Source: Turnera subulata
Taxonomy: Eukaryota; Streptophyta; Magnoliopsida; Malpighiales; Passifloraceae
DNA: 64,000 nt
Direction of reading: 5' to 3'
NCBI GenBank assembly: GCA_028386065.3
Contig: JAKUCV010007733.1
Location: forward strand, 24,785-88,784
Part shown: piece after piece, positions 46,409 to 58,060 of the stretch
Layout of the letters: the number at the start of each line of letters is the position of its first letter
Position numbering within the stretch: the first letter of the stretch is position 1
Program-made: the position numbers and the translations under genes
Notes under the pieces: model-generated
Databases searched by the model: none
Told to the model about the DNA's origin: nothing
Seen by the model: only the letters and a program-made list of their open reading frames with translations

Positions 46409-47540
46409 GGTTTAACATTGTGCATCGACGTGATAGGGTAGCGAACAATTAGGGATAATGAGCTAGGTACAAACCAGGAATGCATAGTTGCAGGCTTGAA
46501 GTTTGGGTTATGGAGTAGTTAACCAAATTCTATTAGGACTAGACTTTATGTAGTTGCGCTTAGCTAACCTACCCTGTAAAGGGTGGAGCGTGCGCTAAGT
46601 AAACCTATGGTGGCTAAGTTTGCTTAGGTTGATTAGAACAATGCCTTGTGTTTTCATAAGTTGATATGAGGACGTGTGTATTGTTGTTAGGGTTTCGTAA
46701 TAATAATCTATTTATAATCTTATTAAGATAGTGTTGCACGCTTTCCTAAAAAATAGATAGTGTTGCACGCCTTGAGCCGAAATTGGGTGTGATTGTGCTG
46801 CGCTGACCTCTTATCCTCGACACTAAGCACCAAAGAAATCCAATGGTTGTGGTAAACATGGAAAAATAGACTCCCAAAAGATATCCAAAAGAATTGGCAA
46901 TTGAATATACTCATTTAGTGCCACTAGATTACACGTAGAATCCTAGTGTTTATAGAGTACACTACTTTTCCTATTTAGTACACGGTGTCGTTACCTTCAC
47001 CACTCCTGTAAAATGCTCTACAAAGAGCAGCAACAGCTTTCTCAAGACAGTTTCTAGAGATCAATCTGTTGCATTCCAAAATTTTTCTCATGACCATAAT
47101 TTATTTATTACAATCAGGATAACTCCAATGCACACTATAAGAAACCGTTTCGCTTCTCATTTTCCACTGCAAATGGTCCTGGAGGCTATGGCAAAAAATA
47201 TGCAATTGATGGGGCACTGTAGTGTTTGTGTTGTACAAGCAACAAGTTTGGATTGGCTTGGGCAGTGGCCCTCGATGCCTGGTAGTATGTCAAGTCGAGC
47301 GTCTGTTGATTGTCGGTTATGCCACTTTATGCTCAGATTTGGCAGCCACGAAATCAATACAATCACGATTTTTATTTTTATATCAATTTTGGAGATTAAT
47401 CATGTCAGGCAATATTATACCACGACATTGCAGGCGCGCAAAAACTTGTATACTTAACTGATGGGAAACACGAATTGTTTGAATATTGATTATTAATTTA
47501 TCTTATATTGAGCATTGTCAAGGGGTACAAAGTTGAAATC
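46409..47540. other. Intergenic, no gene seen
   Basis: AT-rich sequence between the copia element and the stop codon of protease gene 2. It must contain the gene's 3' UTR. Short open frames (47128-47457) have no coding features. Confidence 0.5.
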
Positions 47541-48980
47541 TCAGGGATTTTCATCACAGTTTTCTGGACCAAAGCTTAGCTGTTTAGTCTTGGTGTCGTA
47601 CACAAACTTTTGATTTAACTGTTGATAGGCACCAATGGTGTTCTTGACCTCATTAGTGAGTATCGCCAAACAGAAAACCTTCTTACCGGTTCGAAGTTCT
47701 TTGGAGAGGTCCATGCGAAGTTGTCTAAACAAGAATAACGCTTCAGGTTCAACTTCAAGATCGGCTTCTTCTAAATGGAACTTCACTACAGGAAGGGTCT
47801 TGCGGCCTTTGGGAGATAATTCCTCGTAGCACAGATCCTTATGCTTCCTGTGGATAATGACCCTCTTCAAGAACTTATTTTTGGAGATATGATCAGCCAA
47901 AGCTGCATGCAGGACATCAAAAACACTGCTTTTAAGATAGGACACCAGAGAGCCAGAATCTATTACACATCCACCGCTACCATCTCTCTGCACTTCCAAT
48001 TCTCTCGGGCTCATATTTAGCCTTTGCCCATTCACACTCACCCCTTTGAGGTTCATGTAGTAAGACGACGAGGGCATCACTTGGCTTATGGGCGTGGTCT
48101 GGAGATTTCTTGGTTTTGTTACGTCTCTGCCAAATTTTAGATATGATGGCTTGGTGCTGTTCTTTTTGATGCAGTAGGAGAACTTTCCCTGGGTCAAAGC
48201 ATCAGTTTGTGACAGGAAAGAACGAGGGCCCCATCCTAAGCTCAAAACTCCACTCACCGGATTTGGGTTTGGAGCGGTTGATAGAACATATATGATATTC
48301 CTACTGTCAGTGCTGCAACCAAAAGTGATGTTTTGGATGGCCACGGGCGGGCCATCTGGAGATGGGAAAGTGAAGGTTTCCTGGGCAAGTGTGCCACTGG
48401 TGTAGCTTCCAGGACTGAATGTCAGGTTGAATGCACAGGAGCCTGATCCTGCAGCGCATTCTTGTTTTGGGTGACAAGCTAGTGCAGTATGGTTGCAAGG
48501 AAGAAGCTTGTAAGACTTGGATTGGCTACTGGGATAGACAGGATCTGTTTGAGGGAAGCACATGTTAGGTTTGGATTTGCAGCCCTCACACTGAATCCAG
48601 GTAAGGTCGGTACCAGAATCTATGTTGAGGTAGTAGGGCTTGAAAGAGTGGTTAGAAGATGTTGCACCGAATGTGCCAACGCCAACTTTCACAAGGAACA
48701 TAAATGGATCCCCATAGCGAGTGGGGGGAGGATTAATGACCTCGGACTTGCCAAGAGCTTGTGTGTGTGTTGATGTTTCAGTTTTGGTAGGCGGTGGGTT
48801 GTTTAAAGAGGCAAAGGGGCACTCTGGCTTTGGAGTTTTCTCATCAGCAGTATTTCGGTAGTAGGGGGACTCTGGGGTGTCTTTGTGGACGACCTCCATG
48901 GTTAAGCCATTGGGTTTGATTGCAGCAATACAACTCAATAGCCCCATGAGGGCCAGAAAGAGTGCATGAGAAAAGGCCAT
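47541..48980 (-). CDS. Secreted A1 aspartic protease, nepenthesin-like, atypical
   Basis: Single-exon gene of 479 aa starting at ATG 48980. Residues 1-20 are a signal peptide (MAFSHALFLALMGLLSCIAA). A propeptide-like segment follows (MEVVHKDTPESPYYRN, about 28-43), matching the HRDSP block of nepenthesins. Catalytic motifs are NIDSGTDLTWIQC (DSG at 121-123) and CVIDSGSLVSYL (DSG at 341-343). The C-terminus has GAYQQLNQKFVYDTKTKQLS and a terminal GPENC. Many cysteines and several N-glycosylation sites fit a secreted enzyme. As in the paralogue at 13082, both sites are DSG, and the flap Tyr is replaced, here by Phe188 (FNLTFSPGSYTSG). The shared LSLGWGPRSFLSQ block and overall similarity (roughly 60% by eye over the second half) show recent duplication. 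Activity is likely altered but not excluded. Confidence 0.92.
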   Translation of the reverse strand: MAFSHALFLALMGLLSCIAAIKPNGLTMEVVHKDTPESPYYRNTADEKTPKPECPFASLNNPPPTKTETSTHTQALGKSEVINPPPTRYGDPFMFLVKVGVGTFGATSSNHSFKPYYLNIDSGTDLTWIQCEGCKSKPNMCFPQTDPVYPSSQSKSYKLLPCNHTALACHPKQECAAGSGSCAFNLTFSPGSYTSGTLAQETFTFPSPDGPPVAIQNITFGCSTDSRNIIYVLSTAPNPNPVSGVLSLGWGPRSFLSQTDALTQGKFSYCIKKNSTKPSYLKFGRDVTKPRNLQTTPISQVMPSSSYYMNLKGVSVNGQRLNMSPRELEVQRDGSGGCVIDSGSLVSYLKSSVFDVLHAALADHISKNKFLKRVIIHRKHKDLCYEELSPKGRKTLPVVKFHLEEADLEVEPEALFLFRQLRMDLSKELRTGKKVFCLAILTNEVKNTIGAYQQLNQKFVYDTKTKQLSFGPENCDENP

Positions 48981-49030
48981 TTCTGTGTTGGAATACTGAG
49001 GCTTATGTTGAGTGAGTGTGCCTGCCAGTA

Positions 49031-49040
49031 CTATATATAC
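49031..49040 (-). promoter_or_regulatory. Putative TATA box of protease gene 2
   Basis: GTATATATAG on the minus strand, 51 bp before the ATG at 48980, giving a 5' leader of about 20-25 nt. It is followed on the minus strand by TACT, and the gene 1 box is preceded by GTAC. Confidence 0.5.
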
Positions 49041-49667
49041 ACATAATTTGCTGTAGTATTATAACTATACATTTTAACGTTTCAGTGTATAACAAACTAA
49101 TTACTTATCTGACTTTGACTGTTCAATGCATATAGTACAACACACCAAACCTGTCCGAACCAAACACGTTCTTAATACAGATATATATGATGTTTATTAG
49201 CGAAGAAAATATGTGTTTATGGGAGATGTCAAATCCACATTTTTAACACTCATTGAGCTTGCTATTTCATGTGAACTACCGTGTCTTTATGCTATACCTA
49301 CGGTATTACCAGTTGAACGTGCTTGTAATTGGCACATCTTTTCTTTTGTCTTCAATTGGAAAGTGCCAAAAACCCATTACTACGTTTCTTATCCAACTAT
49401 TTCCTCACCAATCATGCTCTCAAAGCAGAAGTAAGTCTCGGCAGGGGAATCTGCTTTGTCATTGTAGTTTTAATTAATGCTTATCCATTGTTTGGAAAAA
49501 ATTGGAGCTCACCTCAGGGGATGTTCACTTGTAACGTGTTATGTATAAGGTAGTTGTGTGCTTTTATACAAGATAGATGCCATATTCATCACTAGTACTC
49601 TACCGTGTGAATCTCTACTGTGTATTCACAGGGGATAAGTTGATAAGTTTTAAAATATTTATATATG
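49041..49667. other. Upstream region of protease gene 2
   Basis: About 630 bp between the TATA box and the MULE 3 target duplication. AT-rich, no element or gene recognised. It likely carries the promoter. Confidence 0.4.
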
Positions 49668-49677
49668 CAACTATGAA

Positions 49678-50474
49678 GGGTTAATGGTATAAATGGTACC
49701 CCGAGTTGTTTAAATTCGTCAATTGTATACCCCTACTTTTTTTTCCGTCAATTATATACCTGTACTTTTAAAATTTGGTCAATTGTGTACCCCGGGCAGC
49801 ATTTTGATGATGTGGCATGCTGCCCGCAAATAAGTTGTGTTAGTTTGCTCATTAGAATTCGAATTTAATCATGTAGGTCCACTAGAATTTATACAATTAA
49901 GTCTTAAAACTTTATTTATACTCATTCAAATCCTTCTTTAGAACGATAATACTATAATGTAANNNNNNNNNNNNNNNNNNNNNNNNNNNNNNNNNNNNNN
50001 NNNNNNNNNNNNNNNNNNNNNNNNNNNNNNNNNNNNNNNNNNNNNNNNNNNNNNNNNNNNNNNNNNNNNNNNNNNNNNNNNNNNNNNNNNNNNNNNNNNN
50101 NNNNNNNNNNNNAAAAAAATAATTATATGCTTATTACTTTAATAAAAATATTATTATACACTAAAAATAATTTAGGAATCAAATATTATGTAAATAATAA
50201 TTACATATAATAGTAAGGATTAACTCTAAATAATAAAAAAATATATGGACTAAATTATATACTAATAAAGGACTTATATGATTAATTTAAAAACTCAGGG
50301 ACTAAATTGCTATCCACCATTAATGGGCAGCACGCCACATCATCAAAGGGCTGCCCGAGGTATACAATTGACGCAAACTCACAAAGTACGGGTACATAAT
50401 TGACGAAAAAAAAAAGTCGGGGTACACAATTGACGAATTTAAACAACTCGGGGTACCATTTATACCATTAACCC
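49678..50474. mobile_element. MULE 3, non-autonomous, containing an assembly gap
   Basis: Terminal inverted repeats GGGTTAATGGTATAAATGG (49678) and its complement ending at 50474, extending about 140 bp (landmarks CCCCGAGTTGTTTAAATTCG, ATGATGTGGC). The flanks are a perfect 10-bp duplication CAACTATGAA (49668-49677, 50475-50484). No transposase is visible. The true length is unknown because 150 Ns lie inside. Confidence 0.82.
49963..50112. other. Assembly gap, 150 N
   Basis: A run of 150 undetermined bases. The size may be a placeholder. It lies in the middle of MULE 3. Confidence 0.98.
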
Positions 50475-50484
50475 CAACTATGAA

Positions 50485-52078
50485 CATCCAAATTTGACCC
50501 ATGAAGATTCTATTGAGATTAGACTCCAGACATGTTTGAATCATAAGAATGATGAGTTAGTCTTGGGTTGAAACATGGATGGGGTTTAATTTTAATAGAA
50601 TTTATACGTTATAGTAATTAAGACTTTTATATGCCTAGGATTAATGAGACGATTTGATCATAGGATATGTTAAGGACTAAATTGCTAAAATGTATTTTAT
50701 CTCATTAAATTTGGGCTTGTTTATTTATTGAACCCCGAATATATTTATTTTTGGGTTGAAGATAAATTTAAGGTCCAATTTAATAAGGTATGGACTTTTT
50801 TTCAGAGTTGCACAGCCCATTAACACCTTGCTTGCAGACAAATTTAGCTCTGATTTTTGTGGAAAATCAGAGTTAAATCATTCCTTAATAGAAAGAATGT
50901 TTTTGGTATGATTTTGGCTTAAAATGAGGAATCAATGTGTAATTAGTCAATTAGGAGATGATTGAGGGGAGTAGTAATCAAGAAAGCAGAGGATTCTGAG
51001 CAGTCTAGGGGTTAATTACGCGGTAGGATCAATCAGGGAGGAATTAGGGAAGAATCGGGACCGAAAAAAGAAAGGACGGGTGAGATGCATAGGCGCGGGC
51101 GGTCATCTCGGGATGACCGCCGGGCCTGGGCGATCTTCCACCCATTACCGCCCGGCCTGGCGGTCATCCTACGTGGCGGTCATGCACCCCCCAAAACACG
51201 TTTCTCCCCGATTTTTGCCCGTAATCTAATTCTACTCGGTTTTGGCCCAGATTTTTGGCCATTACCTTGGACATTAAGTTGGTCCACGCCCCTAGGCTAC
51301 CCAGAACACTATAAATAGGACCCTCCTCTCAGATTTCATAGGACACTGATTCTATTACACAAACACTCTTCTTAAAGCTTAGAAGCTTGGAGAAACTCTA
51401 TCCCTCCAAACTTAAGAAATAGTTCCATAGGCAAAACTCTGAGAGAATTTCGTGGGTAGCATCATCCATTGAAGGCAGCAAGAGTGGAAAACCAAGAAGA
51501 ACTCCAAGATTATGTTGAGGAGTGGGAGGAAATTGTGTGGGAGGCACAACCCATACCAAGGAGCTAGATGAGGGCTACAAGAGGTAATCCTGATCCCTTT
51601 TTGTCTGACCAATTATTGTTGAGATGTTGATGTTGGTGATGATGTGATTGTTGTGATGCCATATCGAGAACTACGTGGGCTTTGAACCCGGTCGCCGGAG
51701 TACGTAGGTAGTTTCTACTGGTGGAAACTCAAGCCCAATCTTCTTCTTCTCCCCTTTCTTTTTTAATATTCAGTTATTATGTGTTTTGGTGCTCACACTC
51801 GCACACTTGCACAAGGCATACAAAATCCTCTAATTGCACAAAGTTTCGCCCCAACATAGATGGGTGCCTAACACCTTCCCATCCATGACGAATCCCCGAG
51901 TCCAGCATCTTTAGTTCGCTATTCAGTTGCGTAAATGGAGTCACATGAAGGGTTTTTCCCATGTTTTTGTCCCTTAATAAAATTTGGGTGGTGACTCCAA
52001 AGATGTTGGATGACGGTTATGAAGAAGGTGTAAAGAAAAGATGAATAGGCCCAAGTGATTTTGGGTCGGGTATTCACA
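50485..52078 (+). mobile_element. Tat/Ogre-type LTR-like sequence, copy 3
   Basis: From about 50900: a GC-rich block of GGCGGTCAT/ATGACCGCC motifs (51085-51190), a TATA box ACTATAAATAGGACC (51309-51323), the CAAGCCCAATCTTC phrase (51731), GAATCCCCGAGTCCAG (51891), a tail with AAATTTGGGTGGTGACTC (about 51979) and a possible end TATTCACA at 52078. It parallels copies 1 and 2. The start is not defined; 50485-50900 is AT-rich and unassigned. Confidence 0.45.
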
Positions 52079-52326
52079 GCGACAAAGTTATATATAAATC
52101 TTTTTTGAAAAAGCTACAATTCTATTTCTAAATTATTTTTAAAAATATTATATTCTGACTAGCTTTTAATATTTTTAAAACTTATTTGGTTGAAATAATA
52201 TGTACTTTACAACAATAATAATAACTAGTAACTAATCAACTATTTTTACTATTTTAAGAATCAGTTTGTGCAAGTTTTTAAGTAATTTTTATAATTATAC
52301 AATATAAATTTTATTAAATTATTTGT

Positions 52327-52354
52327 TTAAATAATAATAATAATAATAATAATA

Positions 52355-52389
<35 letters not shown>

Positions 52390-52390
52390 T
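52327..52390 (+). repeat. (AAT)n microsatellite
   Basis: About 20 AAT units with a single G interruption near 52357. Confidence 0.95.
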
Positions 52391-52558
52391 GTTGGGCCTA
52401 CAATGACAAGTTAACAAATTTGTTTAGTTAACAAGTAAAGCGCCGGAGTAGTTCAAAACCTTAAAGCATTAGGTACATGGGTCCATTCCAATTTTATTTT
52501 ACTCACTTGGCCTCTATCTATCCGATGTGGGACAATTACCCATACTTGAACACCCAAC
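52390..52558. repeat. Small LTR-like TGTTGGG...CCCAACA unit
   Basis: 169 bp bounded by TGTTGGGCC and CACCCAACA, with the GATGTGGGACAATTACCCAT phrase common to copia-type LTR ends. The flanks (ATAAT and ACTGA) do not match, so it may be a truncated solo LTR or TRIM fragment. Confidence 0.35.
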
Positions 52559-52564
52559 AACTGA

Positions 52565-53273
52565 TGTTGGGAAGTAAAGCCGGATAACAGTATACGCAGT
52601 GAAATATATATCAAATTATCCAACAAAAACTTCCCTATCAACTGAATACCAAGGAAGCAAGCAAATTGCAGCAAAATAATATCAACAAGCTAACCAATCA
52701 ATAACCACAAGAGACACCTAATTTTAATGTGGAAAACCCCTTCAAATCGAAGAGTAAAAACCACGGGACCCAAGGTCCATCAAATCAACTCCACTATATC
52801 AAAAGTATCTTACAAAACCTCCCTCCAAAAGGTACTAACAGCACCACCAAATAAGAGAATGTAGATAACAACACTACAACAAGGAACAAGAAGAGTTACA
52901 GAGAAATTCACCAAAAGCTGCAGCAGAATTTCGACCTCCCAAAGTAACAACTCCACAACTCCAAATTCGATCTCCACCGTTCATATTGTAGATGCACATG
53001 TTTGGAACCTCCTCACAAACGTTCAGCTTGATCCAACGGTTAACGAAACAGGAATGTGGCATTGAACAAAACTGGGCAGAATAGAAAAAGTTGCCGCAAA
53101 ACCTGAACTTTCTCTGATAACGAAAAAATTTCTTATCTATAGTGTTTTCTCAAAAACCTAAACTTATTTTCAGACTTAGTATAATATGTATACCAAGTAT
53201 AGTGTGTTCTAATGATGGGCCAATCCATATTGGGCTATTTTCCACATAGGAGGGAAACCTAAAAAACCCAGCA
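52565..53273 (-). repeat. 3' LTR of copia element 2
   Basis: 709 bp. Colinear with 57357-58060. Confidence 0.9.
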
Positions 53274-53535
53274 ATTCTCCACTTCCCGGCTAGATGGAGG
53301 AAATCGTCATCCCGACGACTGAACAACAATCTTCAAACTTCTTCTTCGGCAGAGCTTTTGTCATCATACCAGCACCATTATCATTTGTTTGTATCTTCTC
53401 AAGCTCAAGTAGCTTAGAATCCAAAACATCTCTAATCCAATGGCATCTAACATCAATATGTTTAGACCTTTCATGAAAAATGGAGTTCTTACTTAGATGA
53501 ATGGCACTCTAACTGTCATAATGCAATACATACCT

Positions 53536-54786
53536 CTATAGTGTAAAACCAAGCTCTTGCACAAACCTCTTCATCCATAGCAACTTTTTACTTGCTTCAA
53601 CGGATGCTATAAATTCTGCTTCAGTAGTAGACAAAGCAATACACTTCTGTAATCTATAGTGCCAAGCAACTGCTCCCCCTGCAAAGGTAATCAAATAACC
53701 TGAAGTAGATTTTCTAGTGTCTAAATCTCCAGCCATATCAGAATCAGTGTAACCCATTAGGCTTCCCTATTCCAAAACAAAGACTAAGATTATAATTACC
53801 ACAGAGATACCACATAATCCACTTCACAGCATTCCAATGATTTCTCCCTAGATTAGAAAGAATCTACTAACTGTACCAACTACATGAGCAATATCAGGTC
53901 TTGTGCAAACCATTGCATACATCAAACTGCCTACTACTGATGAATAAGGAATCCGTGACATATCGTCCTTCTCTTGCTCACTAGAAGGACACTGCTTCTT
54001 ACTCAACTTAAGATGCACAGCAAGGGGTGTACCTACCACTTTTGCTTTATCCATTTTGAATCTTTGGACTACTTTTTCAATGTAGCTTTGTTGTGATAGC
54101 CATAACTTCCTTGTTGCTCTATCACGAATAATCCTTATCCTAAAAATCTGCTTTGCTGGTCCTAAGTCTTTCATAAAAGACTTGCTTAGCTCTTGTTTCA
54201 ACTTGTCAATTCGAGAAGTATTCTTACCAACAATAAGCATATCATCAACATAGAGCAACAAAATAACAAAGGCATCCTTAGAGAATTTTTGCACAAAAAC
54301 ACAATGATCAGAAGAGGTCTTCTTGAAACCTTGCTCTTTCATATCAGAATCAAATTTTCTGTACCATTGCCTGGGAGCTTGTTTCAAGCCATATAAACTC
54401 TTCCTCAACCTGCAAACAAAATTCTTTTTACCTTTGACTTTGAATCCTTCTGGTTGCTCCATGTATAATTTTTCTTCCAAATCACCATGAAGAAAAGCTA
54501 TCTTTACATCCATCTATTCAACCTCAAGATCAAGACATGTTGCCAATCCCAAAACAACATTGATAGAGGACATTTTTACAACTGGAGAGAAAATTTCTTC
54601 AAAGTCTAAACTTTTCTTTTGGCTAAAGCCCTTGACAACTAACCTGGCTTTGTATCGTGGAGTAGTAGTGCCACTTTCATGCTTTACTTTAAAAACCCAC
54701 CGATTCTTCAAAGCTTTTTTATTCGCAGGTAACTTAACCAAATCAAAAGTATGATCGTCATGTAAGGATTTCATCTCATCCTTCAT
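53536..54786 (-). pseudogene. Copia RT and RNase H remnant, element 2
   Basis: Three frames in order on the minus strand. 54514-54786: RWVFKVKHESG, RLVVKGFSQKKSLDFEEIFSPV. 53848-54513, directly adjacent after one stop: DVKIAFLHGDLEEKLYMEQP, LYGLKQAPRQW, the intact polymerase box LLLYVDDMLIVG, LSQQSYIEKV, RIPYSSVVGSLMYAMVCTRP. 53536-53757: YTDSDMAGDLDTRKSTSGY and STTEAEFIA of RNase H. The polymerase motif is intact, but stops at 54513 and a lost stretch between 53848 and 53757 break the frame. Confidence 0.85.
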
Positions 54787-55252
54787 ATCTTCAAGCCACT
54801 CCTTCTTCTATTCACTCTCCATGGCTTCTGTGAAACATTCAGGTTCTCCCCTATCAGTCACAAGCACATACTGACTTGGTGGATACCGTTAAGAAGGCTT
54901 TTTCACTCTACTGGATGTCCTGCGAGAAGTTTTTGCAACTTCCTCAACTTTTGCATCTGTCTGTACTGGTTGCTGCTCATCGTCAACATCATCCACTATA
55001 TCGTCAAATAAATGTGCACCCTGCTGATCATCCGGAACTTGATCGTCAAACTGAAAGTTATACTGGATATCACCATGCTGATAATCATGTTCTGGTACAT
55101 CAGGTGTCTCAGTCGAAGGAACTAGCTCAATATCAACCAAACTCTCTTGGTTTTCAGAAACTAAATTTTTTGCTTTTCCAATATCTTCAATGGTCTGGTC
55201 TTCAAAAGAATACAATATCGCGGCTTCTAACTATTTTCTTTTCAGCCGGATC

Positions 55253-56239
55253 TTACAACCGGTAGCCAAATTCATCCTGACCATATCCGATGAAGATACA
55301 CTGTCTAGTCTTGACATCCAGTGTCGACCTTTCATCCTTAGGAACATCCACAAAAGCTTTGCATCCAAAAATTTTCAAATGATCATAAGAAATATCCTTA
55401 CCTAACCATACTCTATTAGGTACATCACCATCCAATGCGACAGCAGGAGATAAATTGACAACATATGTCACTGTGTTGAGTGCTTCAGCCCAAAAGGATC
55501 TTGCCAATTTTGCCTCTACAAGCAAACTTCTGACTCTCTCAATCAATGTCCTGTTCATCCTTTCAGCTAGATCATTCAACTGAGGTGTTTCTGGAGGAGA
55601 TTTCTGATGTCTAATACCTTTCTCTCTGCAATAACTATCAATTGGACCGCAGTACTCACCACCATTGTCAGTACGAATGCATTTGATCTTCTTGCTTGTT
55701 TGTCTTTCAACCATGGCCTGAAATTCTCTGAATTTTTCAAATACCTGATCTTTGGTCTTCAAAGTATAAACCCAAAGTTTTCTTGAATGATCATCAATAA
55801 AAGTCACAAAATAAAGTGCACCACCATGTGACTTGACCTTCAAAGGACCACACACAACAGAATGTATCAACTCCAGCAAATTTGGCTTTCTTGAAAGAGG
55901 ATGAGTTTTGAAAGAAACTCTTTTCTGCTTCCTAGCCAAGCAATGAACACACTTGTTCAATCTCACTACTTTTACTCCCGAAAGCAAATTCTTCTTGGCC
56001 AAACAATTCATCCCCTTTTCACTCATATGACTAAGTCTCTTATGCCACAACTCTGAAGTGCTATCACTTTCAACCAAGTTCACAGAATCATGAGTAATAG
56101 AACCTTGCATTAGGTATAAATTTGAAAACTTTTTACTTCTGGCCACAACTAAAGAACCTTTGGTGAGCTTCCACTGTCCATCACCGAAGAAATTGCAGTA
56201 GCCATTATCAATTAGTCTTCCTGTAGAAATCAAATTCAA
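55253..56239 (-). pseudogene. Copia integrase remnant, element 2
   Basis: Open frame of 328 codons with the zinc-binding region (LWHKRLSHMSEKG and CVHCLARKQ), the catalytic core and the C-terminal FGCKAFVDVP block. The second Asp (RTDNGGEYCG) and Glu (AERMNRTL) are present, but the first catalytic Asp of HSDVCGP is Val here (HSVVCGP), so strand transfer should be lost. An acidic linker follows at 54889-55215. It is otherwise close to full length for TNT1-like integrases. Confidence 0.85.
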
Positions 56240-56887
56240 ACAAACATCAGGTGCATATTTGACGTTATTAAGAACAGACCTTGTACCATTACTGGACTAT
56301 AGAAAAACTGTTCCAATGCCAACCACTCTTGTCTGATTACCATTACCCATCTTTAATACACCAAAATCACCAGGTGTATAAGATGTAAATAACTCCTTCC
56401 ATGGAGTGACATGAAATGCAGCACCAGAGTCCACCACCCAGCTAGTCTCATTACATGCAAAATTGATGATATTCTCATCAAGAGTGATGAGAAGATCAGA
56501 AGCTACAGGAACAGAATTTCCATTCCCATTGTCTTTATCTTCCTTCCCTTTCTTCTACATCTCATTTTTCAGCTTGTAACAATATTTCTGGGTGTGCCCT
56601 ACACGACCACAAAAATCGCATTCAAAGGTCTTGTTCTTATTTCTTGATTTGCTTCTGCTTTTGCTTGAACCTCTGTGACCACCTTTAAACTTTTCTCTGC
56701 CCCTCTCTTGAACAATAAGAATATCAGATTGTGATGATGAATATGAACCCTAAGATCTTCTTCTCGACTCTTCATTCAAAACACCACTTTTAACATACTC
56801 CAATGTCACAACACCACTAGGAGCAGAATTGGCTAAAGAAATACGAAGAGTCTCCCAAGAATCTGGCAAAGTGTTCAATAACCAAAA

Positions 56888-57341
56888 TCATTGTATCTCT
56901 TCGTCAAACTTAACTCCCATTCCAGTTAATTGATCAAGGATACCTTGAAAATCATTCACATGATCTAAGATATAGCCACCTTCCTTGTATCTCAAATTCA
57001 TCAACTGCTTCAACAGAAATAGCTTGTCGTTGCCTGTCTTCATACAATGTCTCCAGCATATCCCACAAACTTCTGGCATGTGTCTCGTTAATATTGTGAT
57101 TCTTAACATTGTCTTCTACCCGTTGCCAAATGTAGTTGCAAACCTGTTGGTGCTCAAACTCCCAATTCTCGTCAGACATTGAATCAGGTTTCTTGGAACC
57201 AAAAACTGGCAGATGCATCTTTTTCACAAAAAAACGATCTCTCATCTTACCTTCCCACTTGTGGTAATTAGCTCCATTCAAACATACCATCTTGCAAACA
57301 TTAGCCTCCATATTCAGTTTAGTTATACAACTGACAACCAA
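56888..57341 (-). pseudogene. Copia gag remnant, element 2
   Basis: Frame from 57341: LNGANYHKWEGKMRDRF, NVKNHNINETHARSLWDMLETLYED. It then shifts near 57050 into a second frame with KLFLLKQLMNLRYKEG and DFQGILDQLTGMGVKFDEE, the usual UBN2-type gag core. A CCHC-like zinc region is suggested around 56560-56640 but is broken. Confidence 0.8.
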
Positions 57342-57356
57342 AGATCTGCTACCAGA

Positions 57357-58060
57357 TGTTGGAAAGTAAAGCCGGATAACAGTATACGCAGCGAAATATA
57401 TATCAAATTATCCAATAAAAACTTCCCTATCAACTGAATACCAAGGAAGCAAGCAAATTGCACCTAAATAATATCAACAAGCAAACCAATCAACAACCAC
57501 AAGAGACAAAATTTTTACCTGGAAAACTCCTTCAAATCGAAGAGTAAAAACCACGGGACCCAAAATCCATCAAATCAATTCTAATATATTAAGTATCTTA
57601 CAAAACCTCCCTCCAAAAGGTACTAATAGCACCACTAAATAAGAGACTGTAGATAACAACACTACAACAAAGAACAAGAAGAGTTACAGAGAAATTCACC
57701 AAAAGCTGCAACAGAATTTGACCTCCCAAAGTAACAACTCCACAACTCCAAATTCGATCTCCACCGTTCAAATTGTAGATGAGCATGTCTGGAACTGCCT
57801 GAAAAAATTTCAGCTTGCTCCAATGGTTAACGAAATGGAAACGTGGCTTTGAACAAAACTGGGCAGAATAGAAAAAATTGCCACAAAACCTGAACTTTCT
57901 CTGATACCGAAAAAACTTCTTATCTATAGTGTTTTTGAAAAACCTAAACTTATTTTCAGACTTAGTATAATATATACACCAAGTATAGTGGGTTCTAAAG
58001 ATGGAACAATCCATATTGGGCTATTTTCCACATAGGAGGGAAACCCAAAAAAACCCAACA
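57357..58060 (-). repeat. 5' LTR of copia element 2
   Basis: 704 bp, with the primer-binding site immediately inside (57345-57356 region). Confidence 0.9.

Larger units (their letters stand above)
52565..58060 (-). mobile_element. Ty1/copia element 2 (TNT1-like), degenerate
   Basis: LTRs at 57357-58060 (5' on the minus strand) and 52565-53273 (3'), both TGTTGG..GTAAAGCCGGATAACA at one end and AAACCCA(A/G)CA at the other. The primer-binding site on the minus strand is TGGTAGCAGATC, close to the initiator-Met site. The 3' LTR is adjoined by GGGAAGTGGAGAAT. Gag, integrase, RT and RNase H follow in copia order. The five bases outside (ACTGA and GTTTC) do not match, so the ends may have been exchanged by recombination. 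Confidence 0.87.

Noticed and set aside
47128..47457. 109-codon plus-strand frame downstream of protease gene 2
   Set aside because: No recognisable domain. It overlaps other short frames on both strands in AT-rich intergenic sequence.
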